Numbered from the stretch's first letter, positions 27,092 through 36,466 are shown. The stretch: 64,000 nt of DNA from Pedobacter sp. FW305-3-2-15-E-R2A2 (GCF_038446955.1 NZ_CP151803.1:4402001-4466000), one strand, 5' to 3'. Program-made: numbers and translations. Notes: generated by a model not told the origin, from the letters alone.

Positions 27092-28531
27092 TTAAAATGT
27101 TTTATCTGCTGCAAATAATGACAATGCGGATAACGTTAAGGTCGGATTGGAAGCACTAAATGTAGTAAATGCGCCCGCCCCTAAAACAAACAGGTTCCGA
27201 TACTGATGATGAATCAGGTGCTTGTCGACCACCCCAAGTTTAGGGTCATTGCTCATCCTCGTTCCACCGATAATGTGTCCTTCATTAGGAAAAGGCGATA
27301 AATATTTCAGCTTTTCAACCGGCAGACAGGATAAAATTTCCGGCAGTTTTTTCTTCATATTCTCAATTGCTTTCAATGTGTATGACGACCTCTCCGTAAA
27401 ATGAACTTCCGGCACCAGTTTATCAGCAGAGTTGGTAATGTAATTCGTGTCTAATGGCAGGTCTTCAAATAACAAACGAAAACTAGCGATGTTCAGCCAT
27501 TTACCCCGCTCCAGTCTGATGTAGTAAGGCGCATTACTAACCTCCATTAAACAGGCGGCAAAATCCTTTCTATGATCACCATCATAAAGCATATATCCAT
27601 TTGCATTTACCCAGGTACTTCCACCAACATTCTTCATGTTGTCCAGATAAATCAGGACCTGCATTCCCAATTGTTCTCCAAATCCACGGCCTGTTAAAGG
27701 GTTCTTGTCGCCCGCATTCAACAGAATATTGGTGTTAAAAAAAGGATTAGCGCCCAACACAATAATTTCAGCTGAAGCTTCCTCTTCCTTACCATCTCTG
27801 ATATAATAGGCTTTCCTGGCAATATCACCCTGTAGTTCAAGGCTATACACCTGAGCTCCATAGACAACAGTTACCCTTGGGTCGTTATATACGTTTAAAT
27901 TGGCATTCTCTATCGTAAATTTGGCATTTACCGGACAGGTATCGCAGGTGCTGGACGCCATACATCCGTTCCTCCCTGTTGTTGCACGGCTCGCTCTTGC
28001 GGTAGGCTGACTGATGTATTTATTCCCATAGGTCTTATGCAATATTTTGTCTACCAAACTAAAGGAATGTGCTGGCAAAGGATATTTGCCTGTTCTTGGA
28101 AATGGCGTTCCTTCAGGTCCCGATACCGACATCAAATCCTCTGCTTCATAGTAATAGGGATCCAGGTCATCGTAATCAACCGGCCAGTCCTCCCCAACGC
28201 CAAAAAGACTTTTCATTTTAAAGTCAGAGGGCATAAATCTGGGTGTACAACCCCACCAACAATTGGAACAACCACCATAACCAGTAGTAAAAGGCCACCT
28301 CTTTTCCGGGTTTACATTCTTAATTGCCTGCTCCCAGGGCTCTTCAAATTTCTGATAGGGGGAGAACTCCCCCTTCTTCACTTTAAGGCGCTCAGCATGA
28401 GGATAGAAGTACCCACGTTCTAACACCAGCACCTTCTGATCTCCTTTTGCTTTTGAAAGGTATTTTTTTAGAAAGAAACTGGAGGCAAAACCTGTCCCTA
28501 CTACGATTAAATCATAACTCGTATGCTTCAT
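27092..28531 (-). CDS. GMC-type FAD oxidoreductase
   Basis: A 479-residue flavoprotein of the glucose-methanol-choline family. The N-terminal dinucleotide fold is YDLIVVGTGFASS, with VLVLERG as its second strand. GYGGCSNCWWGCTPRF near 93-108 and GRNGCMASSTCDTCP near 207-221 are Cys-rich blocks seen in bacterial gluconate/cellobiose-dehydrogenase-like members. The C-terminal FAD/active-site block reads NPTLTLSALSLFAAD. It has no signal of its own, which fits co-export with the Tat protein encoded next. It likely oxidises a sugar or sugar-derived alcohol in the periplasm and passes electrons to the membrane; the substrate is unknown. It precedes the Tat gene and follows a UbiA/HAD pair in the same operon. 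Confidence 0.85.
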   Translation of the reverse strand: MKHTSYDLIVVGTGFASSFFLKKYLSKAKGDQKVLVLERGYFYPHAERLKVKKGEFSPYQKFEEPWEQAIKNVNPEKRWPFTTGYGGCSNCWWGCTPRFMPSDFKMKSLFGVGEDWPVDYDDLDPYYYEAEDLMSVSGPEGTPFPRTGKYPLPAHSFSLVDKILHKTYGNKYISQPTARASRATTGRNGCMASSTCDTCPVNAKFTIENANLNVYNDPRVTVVYGAQVYSLELQGDIARKAYYIRDGKEEEASAEIIVLGANPFFNTNILLNAGDKNPLTGRGFGEQLGMQVLIYLDNMKNVGGSTWVNANGYMLYDGDHRKDFAACLMEVSNAPYYIRLERGKWLNIASFRLLFEDLPLDTNYITNSADKLVPEVHFTERSSYTLKAIENMKKKLPEILSCLPVEKLKYLSPFPNEGHIIGGTRMSNDPKLGVVDKHLIHHQYRNLFVLGAGAFTTFSASNPTLTLSALSLFAADKTF

Positions 28532-28545
28532 TTATTTTAGTACAA

Positions 28546-29544
28546 TTAATAATTATTCGCATTCTTCAGGAACCAATACAACCATGGAACATCAACAAAC
28601 ATCAATACGCAAAGCATGATGGTAAACAAGACCAGATAGAGCATAAACCATTTTCTGGTATACAGTTTTTCGGAGCCCTGAACAGGTGAATCGTTCAACA
28701 AACCTATACGAAGATACCAGGAGAACAATAAAGCAAAAAAAGGAAAACTTAGCAAGAGCTCAATTCTGTCTTTAATCAGAAAGATTCCCATAAAAAAGGC
28801 ACAGGTAATAGCATAAAAAAACATAGACACCAGTAAACTGTTTTCTGTATAAAACCGGAAAGACATCCGGTATTGACCCGCAATTTCCGGATTTGCGATC
28901 AGTCTGTACTCAGCGAAGCGTTTGGTCGCCATCAAAAACGCGCCTCCCATCCAATACGCAATAATGATGCTCACCGGCGGAAGCGTATTAATCCATTCAA
29001 GGTCCCATTTGCTATCCGGGGTACCTAATGCGGGGCTAAAAATAAACCAGCCTGCGGCAAACCTTAAAGGGTTATTAACCGATTCACTTAAGACATCCAG
29101 AAACACCCGGTCTTTACTTCTGAAAGGCTTGACATTGTAGATCAGCCCCATAATCAATAGTAAAGCAGCAGTACAAAGAAATTTGAGCGAGATGCAATAA
29201 GCCAGTCCAAGTCCTAAAAGCGCAAGAATAACGTACTCTGAATAAACAATAACAGGATCAATGGATTTAACTACTGAGGACCTTCTCTTTTTCAAGGGAT
29301 GGTATTTATCAAAGCCAGCATCCAGGTATTCATTAATCACGTAATTTGCCGAAGCCACCAGGCAAATGCTCGCAATGCCAATAATAATGCGAAAAACAAG
29401 GTCAGTACTAAAAGGCGTATGAAAGATCGATAAGGCAAAAAACATTCCCGGCGCCATAAAAAGATTTTTCACCCAGTTGTCTGGTCTGGCAATGGCAATA
29501 TAATCTCTCAAAGTAGCCCTTTCCCGGACTTGATCATTGGTCAT
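28546..29544 (-). CDS. UbiA-family polyprenyl-phosphate phosphoribosyltransferase-like
   Basis: A 332-residue membrane enzyme that matches the decaprenyl-phosphate phosphoribose synthase branch of UbiA. It opens YIAIARPDNWVKNLF, keeps NYVINEYLDAGFDKYHP (67-83) as the metal motif, and YNVKPFRSKD (136-145). These enzymes transfer phosphoribose from PRPP to polyprenyl phosphate; a phosphatase then yields polyprenyl-phosphoribose, a donor for membrane glycosyltransferases. The HAD gene 11 bases upstream fits the phosphatase, and the GT-C gene at 30300 could use the product. Specificity is an inference from sequence class and neighbours. Confidence 0.8.
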   Translation of the reverse strand: MTNDQVRERATLRDYIAIARPDNWVKNLFMAPGMFFALSIFHTPFSTDLVFRIIIGIASICLVASANYVINEYLDAGFDKYHPLKKRRSSVVKSIDPVIVYSEYVILALLGLGLAYCISLKFLCTAALLLIMGLIYNVKPFRSKDRVFLDVLSESVNNPLRFAAGWFIFSPALGTPDSKWDLEWINTLPPVSIIIAYWMGGAFLMATKRFAEYRLIANPEIAGQYRMSFRFYTENSLLVSMFFYAITCAFFMGIFLIKDRIELLLSFPFFALLFSWYLRIGLLNDSPVQGSEKLYTRKWFMLYLVLFTIMLCVLMFVDVPWLYWFLKNANNY

Positions 29545-29555
29545 AAGTTAAAAAT

Positions 29556-30242
29556 TTATATTCCTGATTTTTTAAGTTTTTCTAAAAGCTGGCGATAAAA
29601 ATAGGGACCGGTCTTTTTATCTATTAATAAAAAGGGAATTCCCGCAACCCTGGAACATTCACCATCCAGTTCCTCCCGGTCTCCAATAAATAAACAATTC
29701 TCCTTGTTTTTTATTCCCATTTTTGATAAGATATAGGTCAATCCATTTGGAAGAGGTTTTAAAGCATTTATTTCAGTCTGGGTAGAACTGGCCACTAAAT
29801 CCACTCGAATATCCATTTTCTCCAACTTATTTTTCGCTTCATAATCTGAATAAACTGCTGTCGAAATCCCCTGCTTTTCCAATTCTTCAAAAAAAGAGTG
29901 GATACCAGGGTAGCTGCACTTCCGCAGGTAGCGGTTTGGAAAATCAAAAATCCATTTGTTTATGACCCGCTTAACTTCAGCTAAAGAGGAGTCTACCTTA
30001 TTTAAACACCATTGATATTGCGCTTCCTGAATGTTCTTCTGTTGAGAACCGGCATGTTTTTCGCGTTCCTTCCTAAAATGATATAGAATGAGAATATCCT
30101 TATACCTCCAGGGCCTGAGCAGGTAATAACCGATAAGCGCTAAAAACATTTTCTTTCTTAACTTCAACTGATCATAAAGGGTTCCATCAAGGTCAAAAAT
30201 GATGATTTCCAAGGTTTTCCAAGGTATTTTCTCCACAATCAC
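29556..30242 (-). CDS. HAD-family phosphatase
   Basis: 228 residues with the full HAD set: IIFDLDGTLYD (nucleophile Asp17 and Asp19), a Ser/Thr region at VDLVASSTQTE, Lys in NALKPLP, and the acidic LFIGDREELDGE. It belongs to the soluble class I type with a helical cap. It lies just before the UbiA gene in the same operon and probably removes the 5-phosphate from a polyprenyl-phosphate sugar intermediate, as paired UbiA/HAD units are thought to do. It could instead act on a free sugar phosphate. It is first in the minus-strand unit HAD-UbiA-GMC-Tat. Confidence 0.82.
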   Translation of the reverse strand: MIVEKIPWKTLEIIIFDLDGTLYDQLKLRKKMFLALIGYYLLRPWRYKDILILYHFRKEREKHAGSQQKNIQEAQYQWCLNKVDSSLAEVKRVINKWIFDFPNRYLRKCSYPGIHSFFEELEKQGISTAVYSDYEAKNKLEKMDIRVDLVASSTQTEINALKPLPNGLTYILSKMGIKNKENCLFIGDREELDGECSRVAGIPFLLIDKKTGPYFYRQLLEKLKKSGI

Positions 30243-30299
30243 TTTATTTTTTAGTAAAATTATTAAAAAAATCGATATTGCAAACGTTATCTGCTACAA

Positions 30300-31931
30300 A
30301 TGAACATGCAACTCCGCACCTACTTCAGTGACGAAAAGAAAAAATGGATTTTTATACTAAAAATTTGTATGGTCGCCGGGATTTTGATCAGGTTTTATCA
30401 TTTTTTTTATAATCGCTCTTTATGGATGGATGAAGTATATCTTTCCAGCAGTTTATTGAAAACAAATTACCTTGACCTCGCAATGAAACCACTCTATTAT
30501 CAGCAAAAAGCACCTCTGGGCTTTTTATGGCTGGTCAGGTTTATGGTAGAGACATTTGGAAATATGGAATTATGTCTGAGAATAATACCTTTGGTTTCAG
30601 GAATTGCCTCGATGTTTTTATTTGTTCCTGTATCCAGGTATTTCCTGTCACAACCAGGAGCTGTACTAGCCACTGGAATATTGTGCCTCTCCCCCGCCCT
30701 GATTTACCACAGTGTAGAGATCAAACAATATTCAACAGAATTGCTCGCAACCATTCTTTCTCTTTATCTCTTTATAAAATACAGTCGGACAAAGGATGTC
30801 AAAAATATGTTTATCTGGAGTATCTCCGGCGCATTGATCCTCTGGTTTTCTTACTCGGCAATATTTATTCTGGCCGGTATAGCAATAGGGCTAAGCTCTT
30901 TTTATCTGGCTACCAAAAACATAAAACAGTTTTCGATCAGTACCATTCCATTCACAATCTGGCTCATTAGCTTTGCCGTAAATTATTTACTGTTTACTCA
31001 TAAACATGCTGAGTCTGAATGGATCGCCTACTGGTTTAGATCATATCATAATTTTATGCCCTTTCCTCCCAGCTCATTTGCAGACATAAAATGGTTTTTC
31101 ATCAACATCTACCGGATGATGGATTATCCATTGGGCTTGTTATGGAATTTCAACAGCATTTCCTCTGTTTTCGGCATCTTAGTCAAATTGCCATTTATAC
31201 CTATTACTTTATTATTGGCAGGAGCCTACGCTTTTATTAGAGGAAGTAAAACCAATGCACTGGTTATTTTTGTTCCGGTCCTATTGACGTTCATCGCTTC
31301 AGGATTGGAATTATATCCGTTAACAGAGCGGTTCTGGGTATTTATTTCTCCTGTATTTATGCTGATGATTGCCAATGGTTTTAGTCACATCGCTACAAAA
31401 TTCCGGTTCGGAAAATTGACGGTTCCGTTTTTTTTACTGGTGATGACGCCGGCGATCATACAATCTGCAGCTTCCATGATCAGGCCTGAACAGTTTTATG
31501 TCCATAAAAAATCTTTTCAAAGGGAAGCATTACTATTTGTAAACCGCAATTACCGTGCAGACGACGCAGTATATGTGTACTGGAATAATTTACCTGGCTA
31601 CAAATTATATAAATTGATGTACCCCTTAAAATACACCGCCATTGAAGGACAAGATCAACGTAAATCTGCACAAAACTATGTTGACTATTACCGGCGATTA
31701 AAGAGGGACTTTAGTAAATTTTCTACCGGTAAAAGAGTATGGTTAATTTATAACACGAGGTTCTTAACTGACATTGGCGATCGCATAGATGAACCTTTCT
31801 GGTATTATAAAGACAGGAAGACCCCTACGGATCATCTTTTGGAAGAATTCAGGAAAATGGGCAGGCCAATCAGAAAATTTGTGAGCGCTGATGTGAGTGT
31901 TTACTTATTTGAGTTAAATAAAACCAATTGA
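30300..31931 (+). CDS. GT-C membrane glycosyltransferase (PMT/ArnT-like)
   Basis: A 543-residue protein with about ten membrane helices in the first 400 residues and a C-terminal soluble domain. NRSLWMDEVYLSSS near 38-51 is the Asp-Glu motif of the first periplasmic loop, typical of GT39/GT83-type enzymes that use polyprenyl-phosphate sugars. The loop QKAPLGFLWLVRF also fits. Such enzymes work on the outer face of the inner membrane and modify lipid A, proteins or polysaccharide. Its place opposite the HAD/UbiA operon fits use of their polyprenyl-linked sugar. It ends directly against a convergent gene, with no spacer. Confidence 0.82.
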   Translation: MNMQLRTYFSDEKKKWIFILKICMVAGILIRFYHFFYNRSLWMDEVYLSSSLLKTNYLDLAMKPLYYQQKAPLGFLWLVRFMVETFGNMELCLRIIPLVSGIASMFLFVPVSRYFLSQPGAVLATGILCLSPALIYHSVEIKQYSTELLATILSLYLFIKYSRTKDVKNMFIWSISGALILWFSYSAIFILAGIAIGLSSFYLATKNIKQFSISTIPFTIWLISFAVNYLLFTHKHAESEWIAYWFRSYHNFMPFPPSSFADIKWFFINIYRMMDYPLGLLWNFNSISSVFGILVKLPFIPITLLLAGAYAFIRGSKTNALVIFVPVLLTFIASGLELYPLTERFWVFISPVFMLMIANGFSHIATKFRFGKLTVPFFLLVMTPAIIQSAASMIRPEQFYVHKKSFQREALLFVNRNYRADDAVYVYWNNLPGYKLYKLMYPLKYTAIEGQDQRKSAQNYVDYYRRLKRDFSKFSTGKRVWLIYNTRFLTDIGDRIDEPFWYYKDRKTPTDHLLEEFRKMGRPIRKFVSADVSVYLFELNKTN

Positions 31932-32786
31932 TCAACGGGTATGCTGATCGATTTGATCCAGAAGACCATCACTGACAGGCGCATCAAATTTCCTGGCAAA
32001 AAACATATTTGAGTTGAGCATCGAAGTCAGATCTTCCAGTTCCAGTATTTTAGGATTAGCCTTTCCTTCCGGAAAATGGATATATCTCAGATTATCGTTT
32101 ACAATCTGATCTTTCAACGGTGAATTCAGCAGAATAGTCGGGATGACAAATTCGTCTGTTCCCCAGCAAAATTTCAGGAATTTGTTCAACCCGTTCTTCT
32201 GGTTAAAAAATTCCGAGAGATAGGTAGCACATTCATGGTTAAGCGTCCACCAGCTGGCTTTGCTCCCCCCATACAGCTTCAGAGACAATGGAAACTTCCG
32301 AAGGGGAAGCACCTTATTCATCACTCTTTCCATCAAATATCTTCCAAAAAAGTTGAAGTCAGTGAGGTGATACTTTTGATACCGTTGAATGGCATTACTC
32401 CACCAGTCAGACTGCTCCTCTGTTTCGTAAAACACAAATGACTTCTTGCTGTTATTTACAAGAAAGTCATAAAGTTCTTCATTCTTTTTCAGAGGATAGT
32501 CCTGAGCACTTAACAAGTTATAAAAAGAATAACGCTGATCATTTGACAATACCTCTTTTAAAGAATTCAGCATGGCTTCTAAGGTGCTATGTCCACCCCA
32601 ATTACAAACAACCCTATGGTGTATAAAATGAACCCCCTTAATTTGCTTTAAATATAAAAAATTTTCAATATCGATTTTTTTATCAATGTGGATATAGAAA
32701 TCAAACATCTCATGTTGCATTTTCCTGATCAGGCGTTCCAGCTGTGCAGGATTCTTATGCGCGATTATAATATTAGCTATACGCAT
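31932..32786 (-). CDS. beta-1,6-N-acetylglucosaminyltransferase-like, GT14 (second copy)
   Basis: A 284-residue paralogue of the enzyme at 17062-17922. Shared blocks are MRIA at the start, FYIHIDKKIDI, LLSAQDYPLKK, the CWGTDEFVIPTILLNS block, and NPKILE near the end. Identity by eye is moderate, so the two have separate acceptors or arose from an old duplication. It should branch or extend the polysaccharide with GlcNAc or a related sugar. The gene is convergent with the GT-C gene, and 112 AT-rich bases separate it from the upstream GT. Confidence 0.85.
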   Translation of the reverse strand: MRIANIIIAHKNPAQLERLIRKMQHEMFDFYIHIDKKIDIENFLYLKQIKGVHFIHHRVVCNWGGHSTLEAMLNSLKEVLSNDQRYSFYNLLSAQDYPLKKNEELYDFLVNNSKKSFVFYETEEQSDWWSNAIQRYQKYHLTDFNFFGRYLMERVMNKVLPLRKFPLSLKLYGGSKASWWTLNHECATYLSEFFNQKNGLNKFLKFCWGTDEFVIPTILLNSPLKDQIVNDNLRYIHFPEGKANPKILELEDLTSMLNSNMFFARKFDAPVSDGLLDQIDQHTR

Positions 32787-32898
32787 GAAAATCTAATTAA
32801 AGTAACTTTTAAATTGAATAACATCCTGTTTTATTTAGAAACAAACCTTTTATAACAACATTTTTTTATCCTTAAATTTCAAAAAATTTAAATCAGCA

Positions 32899-33909
32899 TC
32901 AAGACTTAGTCTTTACTGCAAACAACAGCTCTTTATAAGAAGCTAAGCGCACAGGATTGCGTAAAATGACCTGCAAACTTTTCCTCAAACCATACATCCA
33001 GTATTTCTGAGCTAAAGCCAGCACTGCCTGTTCCAGAATCAGGTCATCTTCTACTTTCTTCTTCGCTTTATAAGTTAAAGCTCTAAAATAGCTTTTTTCC
33101 ATTAATTCACTGATTTGATTAGAGAACAAATCAACGATAAATGCATCCATTAAAGTCTTTTGCCTTTTACCCCAATAATGCAGTACAATTTCTTCAGTTG
33201 GGATAATTGTCGTCGTTTTCTGTAAAATTAATGCAAATGCCAGTTGCTCACTAATAAACCAATGAGAATTCGCATAAAACTCATCCGTAAGCTTAAATAC
33301 ATCAGGAATACAGGCAGAGAATGCAGCATTCAATCCTAAAACTCCTGAATTCCAGCTATAATCATATTTACTAAAACGCTCAGTTCTGCTGTTGATCACA
33401 AAATCCCGACCTGAGATATAATTAATAAATGCTTTGGGATACTTTCCCTGATTGAAAGCGCTAAAATGCTGCAATCCTTCTTCAAAGTTATACTCCCTTT
33501 TGTGCATAAAGCTTATTCCTTCCGAAAATCCATTCAGCATCTTTGTGGGATTCCCAATAAAAAAAGTATCGGAATCAATAAACAACAACTGTTCAACAGG
33601 GTATTTTTTAAAAGTCAGGTCTATAACACCTACTTTCCGACGGTGAATATAATCCGAATCTCCTAACATTTCCAACAGTAATTCTTCGGTCAGCATCACG
33701 TACTCGATCTCTAAATGACTCAGATACTGCTTAAAAAATGACGGATCATCTGTATAAACTATGGTCCTGATCATTTTTAGATCCGCTTTATCAGACCAGG
33801 AGTAAAAACTTAAAATTGAAAATATTGCTCTTTGATACTCTGATATTCTTCCATAGGAAAGCAGTACTAAGTTCTTTTTTAACATATTGGAGGCAGGCGA
33901 TTTGATCAT
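32899..33909 (-). CDS. GT-A fold glycosyltransferase
   Basis: 336 residues. The segment LLFIDSDTFFIG near 108-119 is a DxD metal motif in a GT-A fold of the GT8-like or general nucleotide-diphospho-sugar transferase kind. NLVLLSYG opens the first strand and WNSGVLGLNA is the usual acceptor-side block; HYWGK near the C-terminus is the His motif often following it. A second possible start lies at Met9. It probably adds one sugar within the repeat; donor unknown. It shares direction with the GMC/Tat genes upstream of it and with the GT14 gene downstream. Confidence 0.78.
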   Translation of the reverse strand: MIKSPASNMLKKNLVLLSYGRISEYQRAIFSILSFYSWSDKADLKMIRTIVYTDDPSFFKQYLSHLEIEYVMLTEELLLEMLGDSDYIHRRKVGVIDLTFKKYPVEQLLFIDSDTFFIGNPTKMLNGFSEGISFMHKREYNFEEGLQHFSAFNQGKYPKAFINYISGRDFVINSRTERFSKYDYSWNSGVLGLNAAFSACIPDVFKLTDEFYANSHWFISEQLAFALILQKTTTIIPTEEIVLHYWGKRQKTLMDAFIVDLFSNQISELMEKSYFRALTYKAKKKVEDDLILEQAVLALAQKYWMYGLRKSLQVILRNPVRLASYKELLFAVKTKS

Positions 33910-33956
33910 TTATCTAAATGGATTTCCTAAATACGTAGTCAAATTATAAGCCAAAA

Positions 33957-35654
33957 TTACAAGCCACCATTTCTCAACTGACGGGACGCAAAATCACAGG
34001 CTCTGGCCGTGAGTGCCATGTAAGTTAATGAGGGATTTTGGCAACTAGAGGAAGTCATACAACTTCCATCGGTAATGAAAACATTTCTTGCCGCATGCAC
34101 CTGATTAAACTTATTTAAAACAGAGGTTTTCGGATCGTGCCCCATACGGGCAGTTCCCATTTCATGAACTGTTGTTCCACCCGGCTTTTTGTAATTAAAG
34201 ACTTCAACCCCTTTAAAACCTGCATTTTCTAACATTTCAGCAGAAGTATTTTGGATATCGACCATCATCTTGTTTTCATTCTCTTTAAAAGAGAAATCAA
34301 TTTTGAGGAGTGGCTGCCCCCATTTATCTTTTTTCAAATCATCCAGTGCAACTCTATTCTCATAATAAGGCAGGCATTCTCCCCAGCCGGCCATCCATAT
34401 GGTCCAGTCGCCGGGACTAGTCAGCTGAGCTTTAAAGTCCTTTCCAAATCCATTCAGATTATGAGACCTGTCTAGCCACTCCTGCCGCTCACCATGTCCT
34501 TGAATATTATATCCCCGTTTAAAATCAAGTTCCTCTCCATCCTTCAGGTTTCTATACCTGGGAATTAGAAAACCGCAAGGTCTTCGTCCTTTATAATATA
34601 GCTCTTTAAACTGGTCATGAAGACCATAGGCACCTGCAGAAGAATGATGATCCATCAGATTGTGTCCAACCTGGTTGCTGTCATTCCCAAAGCCGTTTGG
34701 AAAACGAGGAGACACAGAATTTAACAAGAGCCCTGCAGTAGCAATCGTTGAGGCGTTTATAAACAGGACTTTCGAATAAAATTCATAGACCTCATTGCTC
34801 AATGCATCAATGACCCTCACCCCTTTCGCTTTTTGATTTTCCGGATCAAACAAGACTTCGGTAACAATAGAAAAAGGTCTTAAGGTCAGGTTTCCAGTTG
34901 CTACCGCTGCCGGTATGGTCGAGCTATTGCTACTGAAATATCCACCAAATGGACAGCCCCTGTGACATAGATTCCTGTTTTGGCAAGGTCCGCGATGATC
35001 CCAGCCCCTGGTTAGATTGGCGACTCTGCCAATCGTCAGTAGTCTGTTATACTCATTTTTTTTCAAAGAGTCCGCCAGATGTTTCTCGATACAATTTAAC
35101 TCCATAGGGGGCAAAAATTCCCCATCTGGTAACTGCGTCAGATTTTCCTTCTGGCCACTAACTCCAATATAAGATTCTACATAGCTATACCATGGTGCAA
35201 TATCCTGATACCTGATCGGCCAGTCCACGGCAATATCTTCTTTGAGATTGGCAGAAAAATCAAGGTCGCTCATGCGGTAACATTGTCGGCCCCAAACCAG
35301 GGAGCGTCCACCTACCTGATAACCTCTCAACCAGTTAAAAGGTTGCTCCTGAATATAAGGATGATCGGCATCGCTTACATAAAAATGCTTGGTAGAAGGA
35401 TCATAAGAATTACTTTGTACCGGATCAATTTCTCTGTCTTTCAGGGTATTGTTAAGACCGTATTTGAAATCCCATGGATTGAGGTTCGCCGTTGGATAAT
35501 CTTTAATGTGTTCCACATCCCTCCCACGTTCAAGGAGCAGGGTTTTAAGTCCTTTCTTGCAAAGTTCCATCGCTGCCCAGCCACCGCTGATACCTGAGCC
35601 TATGACGATCGCGTCGTAGGTGTTTAGCTCTTTTATATTCCCGCTTATATACAT
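33957..35654 (-). CDS. GMC-type FAD oxidoreductase, gluconate/sorbitol dehydrogenase-like
   Basis: A 565-residue flavoprotein with YDAIVIGSGISGGWAAMEL at the N-terminus (standard GxGxxG), VGGRSLVWGRQC near 110-125, a Cys-rich NRNLCHRGCPFGGY block, and the C-terminal catalytic block SCQNPSLTYMALTARA. It is closer to the catalytic subunit of membrane-bound gluconate 2-dehydrogenase than the protein at 27092. There is no signal peptide, as expected if it travels with the Tat-bearing partner encoded two bases upstream. It likely oxidises a sugar residue in the periplasm. No cytochrome c subunit is encoded nearby, so the electron acceptor is open. Confidence 0.87.
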   Translation of the reverse strand: MYISGNIKELNTYDAIVIGSGISGGWAAMELCKKGLKTLLLERGRDVEHIKDYPTANLNPWDFKYGLNNTLKDREIDPVQSNSYDPSTKHFYVSDADHPYIQEQPFNWLRGYQVGGRSLVWGRQCYRMSDLDFSANLKEDIAVDWPIRYQDIAPWYSYVESYIGVSGQKENLTQLPDGEFLPPMELNCIEKHLADSLKKNEYNRLLTIGRVANLTRGWDHRGPCQNRNLCHRGCPFGGYFSSNSSTIPAAVATGNLTLRPFSIVTEVLFDPENQKAKGVRVIDALSNEVYEFYSKVLFINASTIATAGLLLNSVSPRFPNGFGNDSNQVGHNLMDHHSSAGAYGLHDQFKELYYKGRRPCGFLIPRYRNLKDGEELDFKRGYNIQGHGERQEWLDRSHNLNGFGKDFKAQLTSPGDWTIWMAGWGECLPYYENRVALDDLKKDKWGQPLLKIDFSFKENENKMMVDIQNTSAEMLENAGFKGVEVFNYKKPGGTTVHEMGTARMGHDPKTSVLNKFNQVHAARNVFITDGSCMTSSSCQNPSLTYMALTARACDFASRQLRNGGL

Positions 35655-35656
35655 AG

Positions 35657-36232
35657 TTACTTGGTCGCCCAGGATTTTTGATTTGGTTGTAAAGGAATGC
35701 AGGCATTGTAATTAACGGGAATGTAATCATAGGCCAGCCCTTGGGTTGCCCCCTTTTCCGACATACAATATCCTTCAATGGTTAAATCTCTAAGCGTTAA
35801 GTAGAAAGGCTCGCCAAAAAACTTATTGTTAATTCTATTTAAAATCCGATAGGAAAACCCAGCATGCTGTGCAAAATAATCAAAGACTTCTAATCGCTCT
35901 GTTGCACTGCAATCCAGGAATTTCTTCCCATAATTATTGATGGAATATGCTTCCAAATCTTTAACCCCAGTGCAGAACTTATTTTGCTTCTTAATGTCCA
36001 TACAGTTCAGCAGCACATTTATAATATAATCCGGTACACCTGCAGACTTTGCCCCCGGAGTATCTGTCTCGGGAATAATGAGCTCTGCAAGTTCTCCTAT
36101 AATATCCTTTTTGCTCCATAAAAGCGCAGGATCAACTGGTTTGGTAATGTCTATCCATTTAAAAACAGAAAGTGAGGCCATGCCCAGACTCCCCAAAATT
36201 AAGGCGCTTTTTAAATATGTTCTTCGGTTCAC
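35657..36232 (-). CDS. gluconate 2-dehydrogenase subunit 3-like, Tat signal
   Basis: 191 residues. The start is a twin-arginine leader, MNRRTYLKSALILGSLGM, followed by a mature domain with IGELAELIIPETDTPGAKSAGVPDY (about 44-69), the conserved opening of gluconate 2-dehydrogenase subunit 3. The subunit helps the flavoprotein partner fold and leave through the Tat system. The stop lies two bases before the GMC start, so the pair is surely one unit. This shows that the GMC enzyme works outside the cytoplasm. Confidence 0.88.
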   Translation of the reverse strand: MNRRTYLKSALILGSLGMASLSVFKWIDITKPVDPALLWSKKDIIGELAELIIPETDTPGAKSAGVPDYIINVLLNCMDIKKQNKFCTGVKDLEAYSINNYGKKFLDCSATERLEVFDYFAQHAGFSYRILNRINNKFFGEPFYLTLRDLTIEGYCMSEKGATQGLAYDYIPVNYNACIPLQPNQKSWATK

Positions 36233-36284
36233 TGAACTTCAATTATAATTAATCTTTATGCCGGTCGGTCCCCCCACCCGGGTC

Positions 36285-36416
36285 CTATTTAAAGAACATT
36301 TTAATCTTCTCTAAGATGTCTGTATGACGGTTCATTTTCACAGACTTCGGCAATGCGGAAAGCAATGTTGCATAATGATTATCGCAAGCTAATATTACAG
36401 AGATCTTATTACTCAT
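36285..36416 (-). pseudogene. internally deleted GT8-type glycosyltransferase remnant
   Basis: A 43-codon frame not long enough to be noticed as a gene. It starts MSNKISVILACDNHYATLL followed by SALPKSVKMNRHTD, which is the typical N-terminus of GT8 family transferases (pattern I-x-ACDxxYxxxLxALxxSIxxNxxTDxxI). It then jumps directly to ILEKIKMFFK and a stop, which looks like a C-terminal tail. The middle, with the DxD motif, is missing, so the gene lost roughly 250 codons by an in-frame or near in-frame deletion. It lies between the flippase and the Tat/GMC pair. Confidence 0.6.
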
Positions 36417-36466
36417 TATTTTGTATTTGTTTTACATATAAACTTTCCAGGTTACCTCATTTTTTA

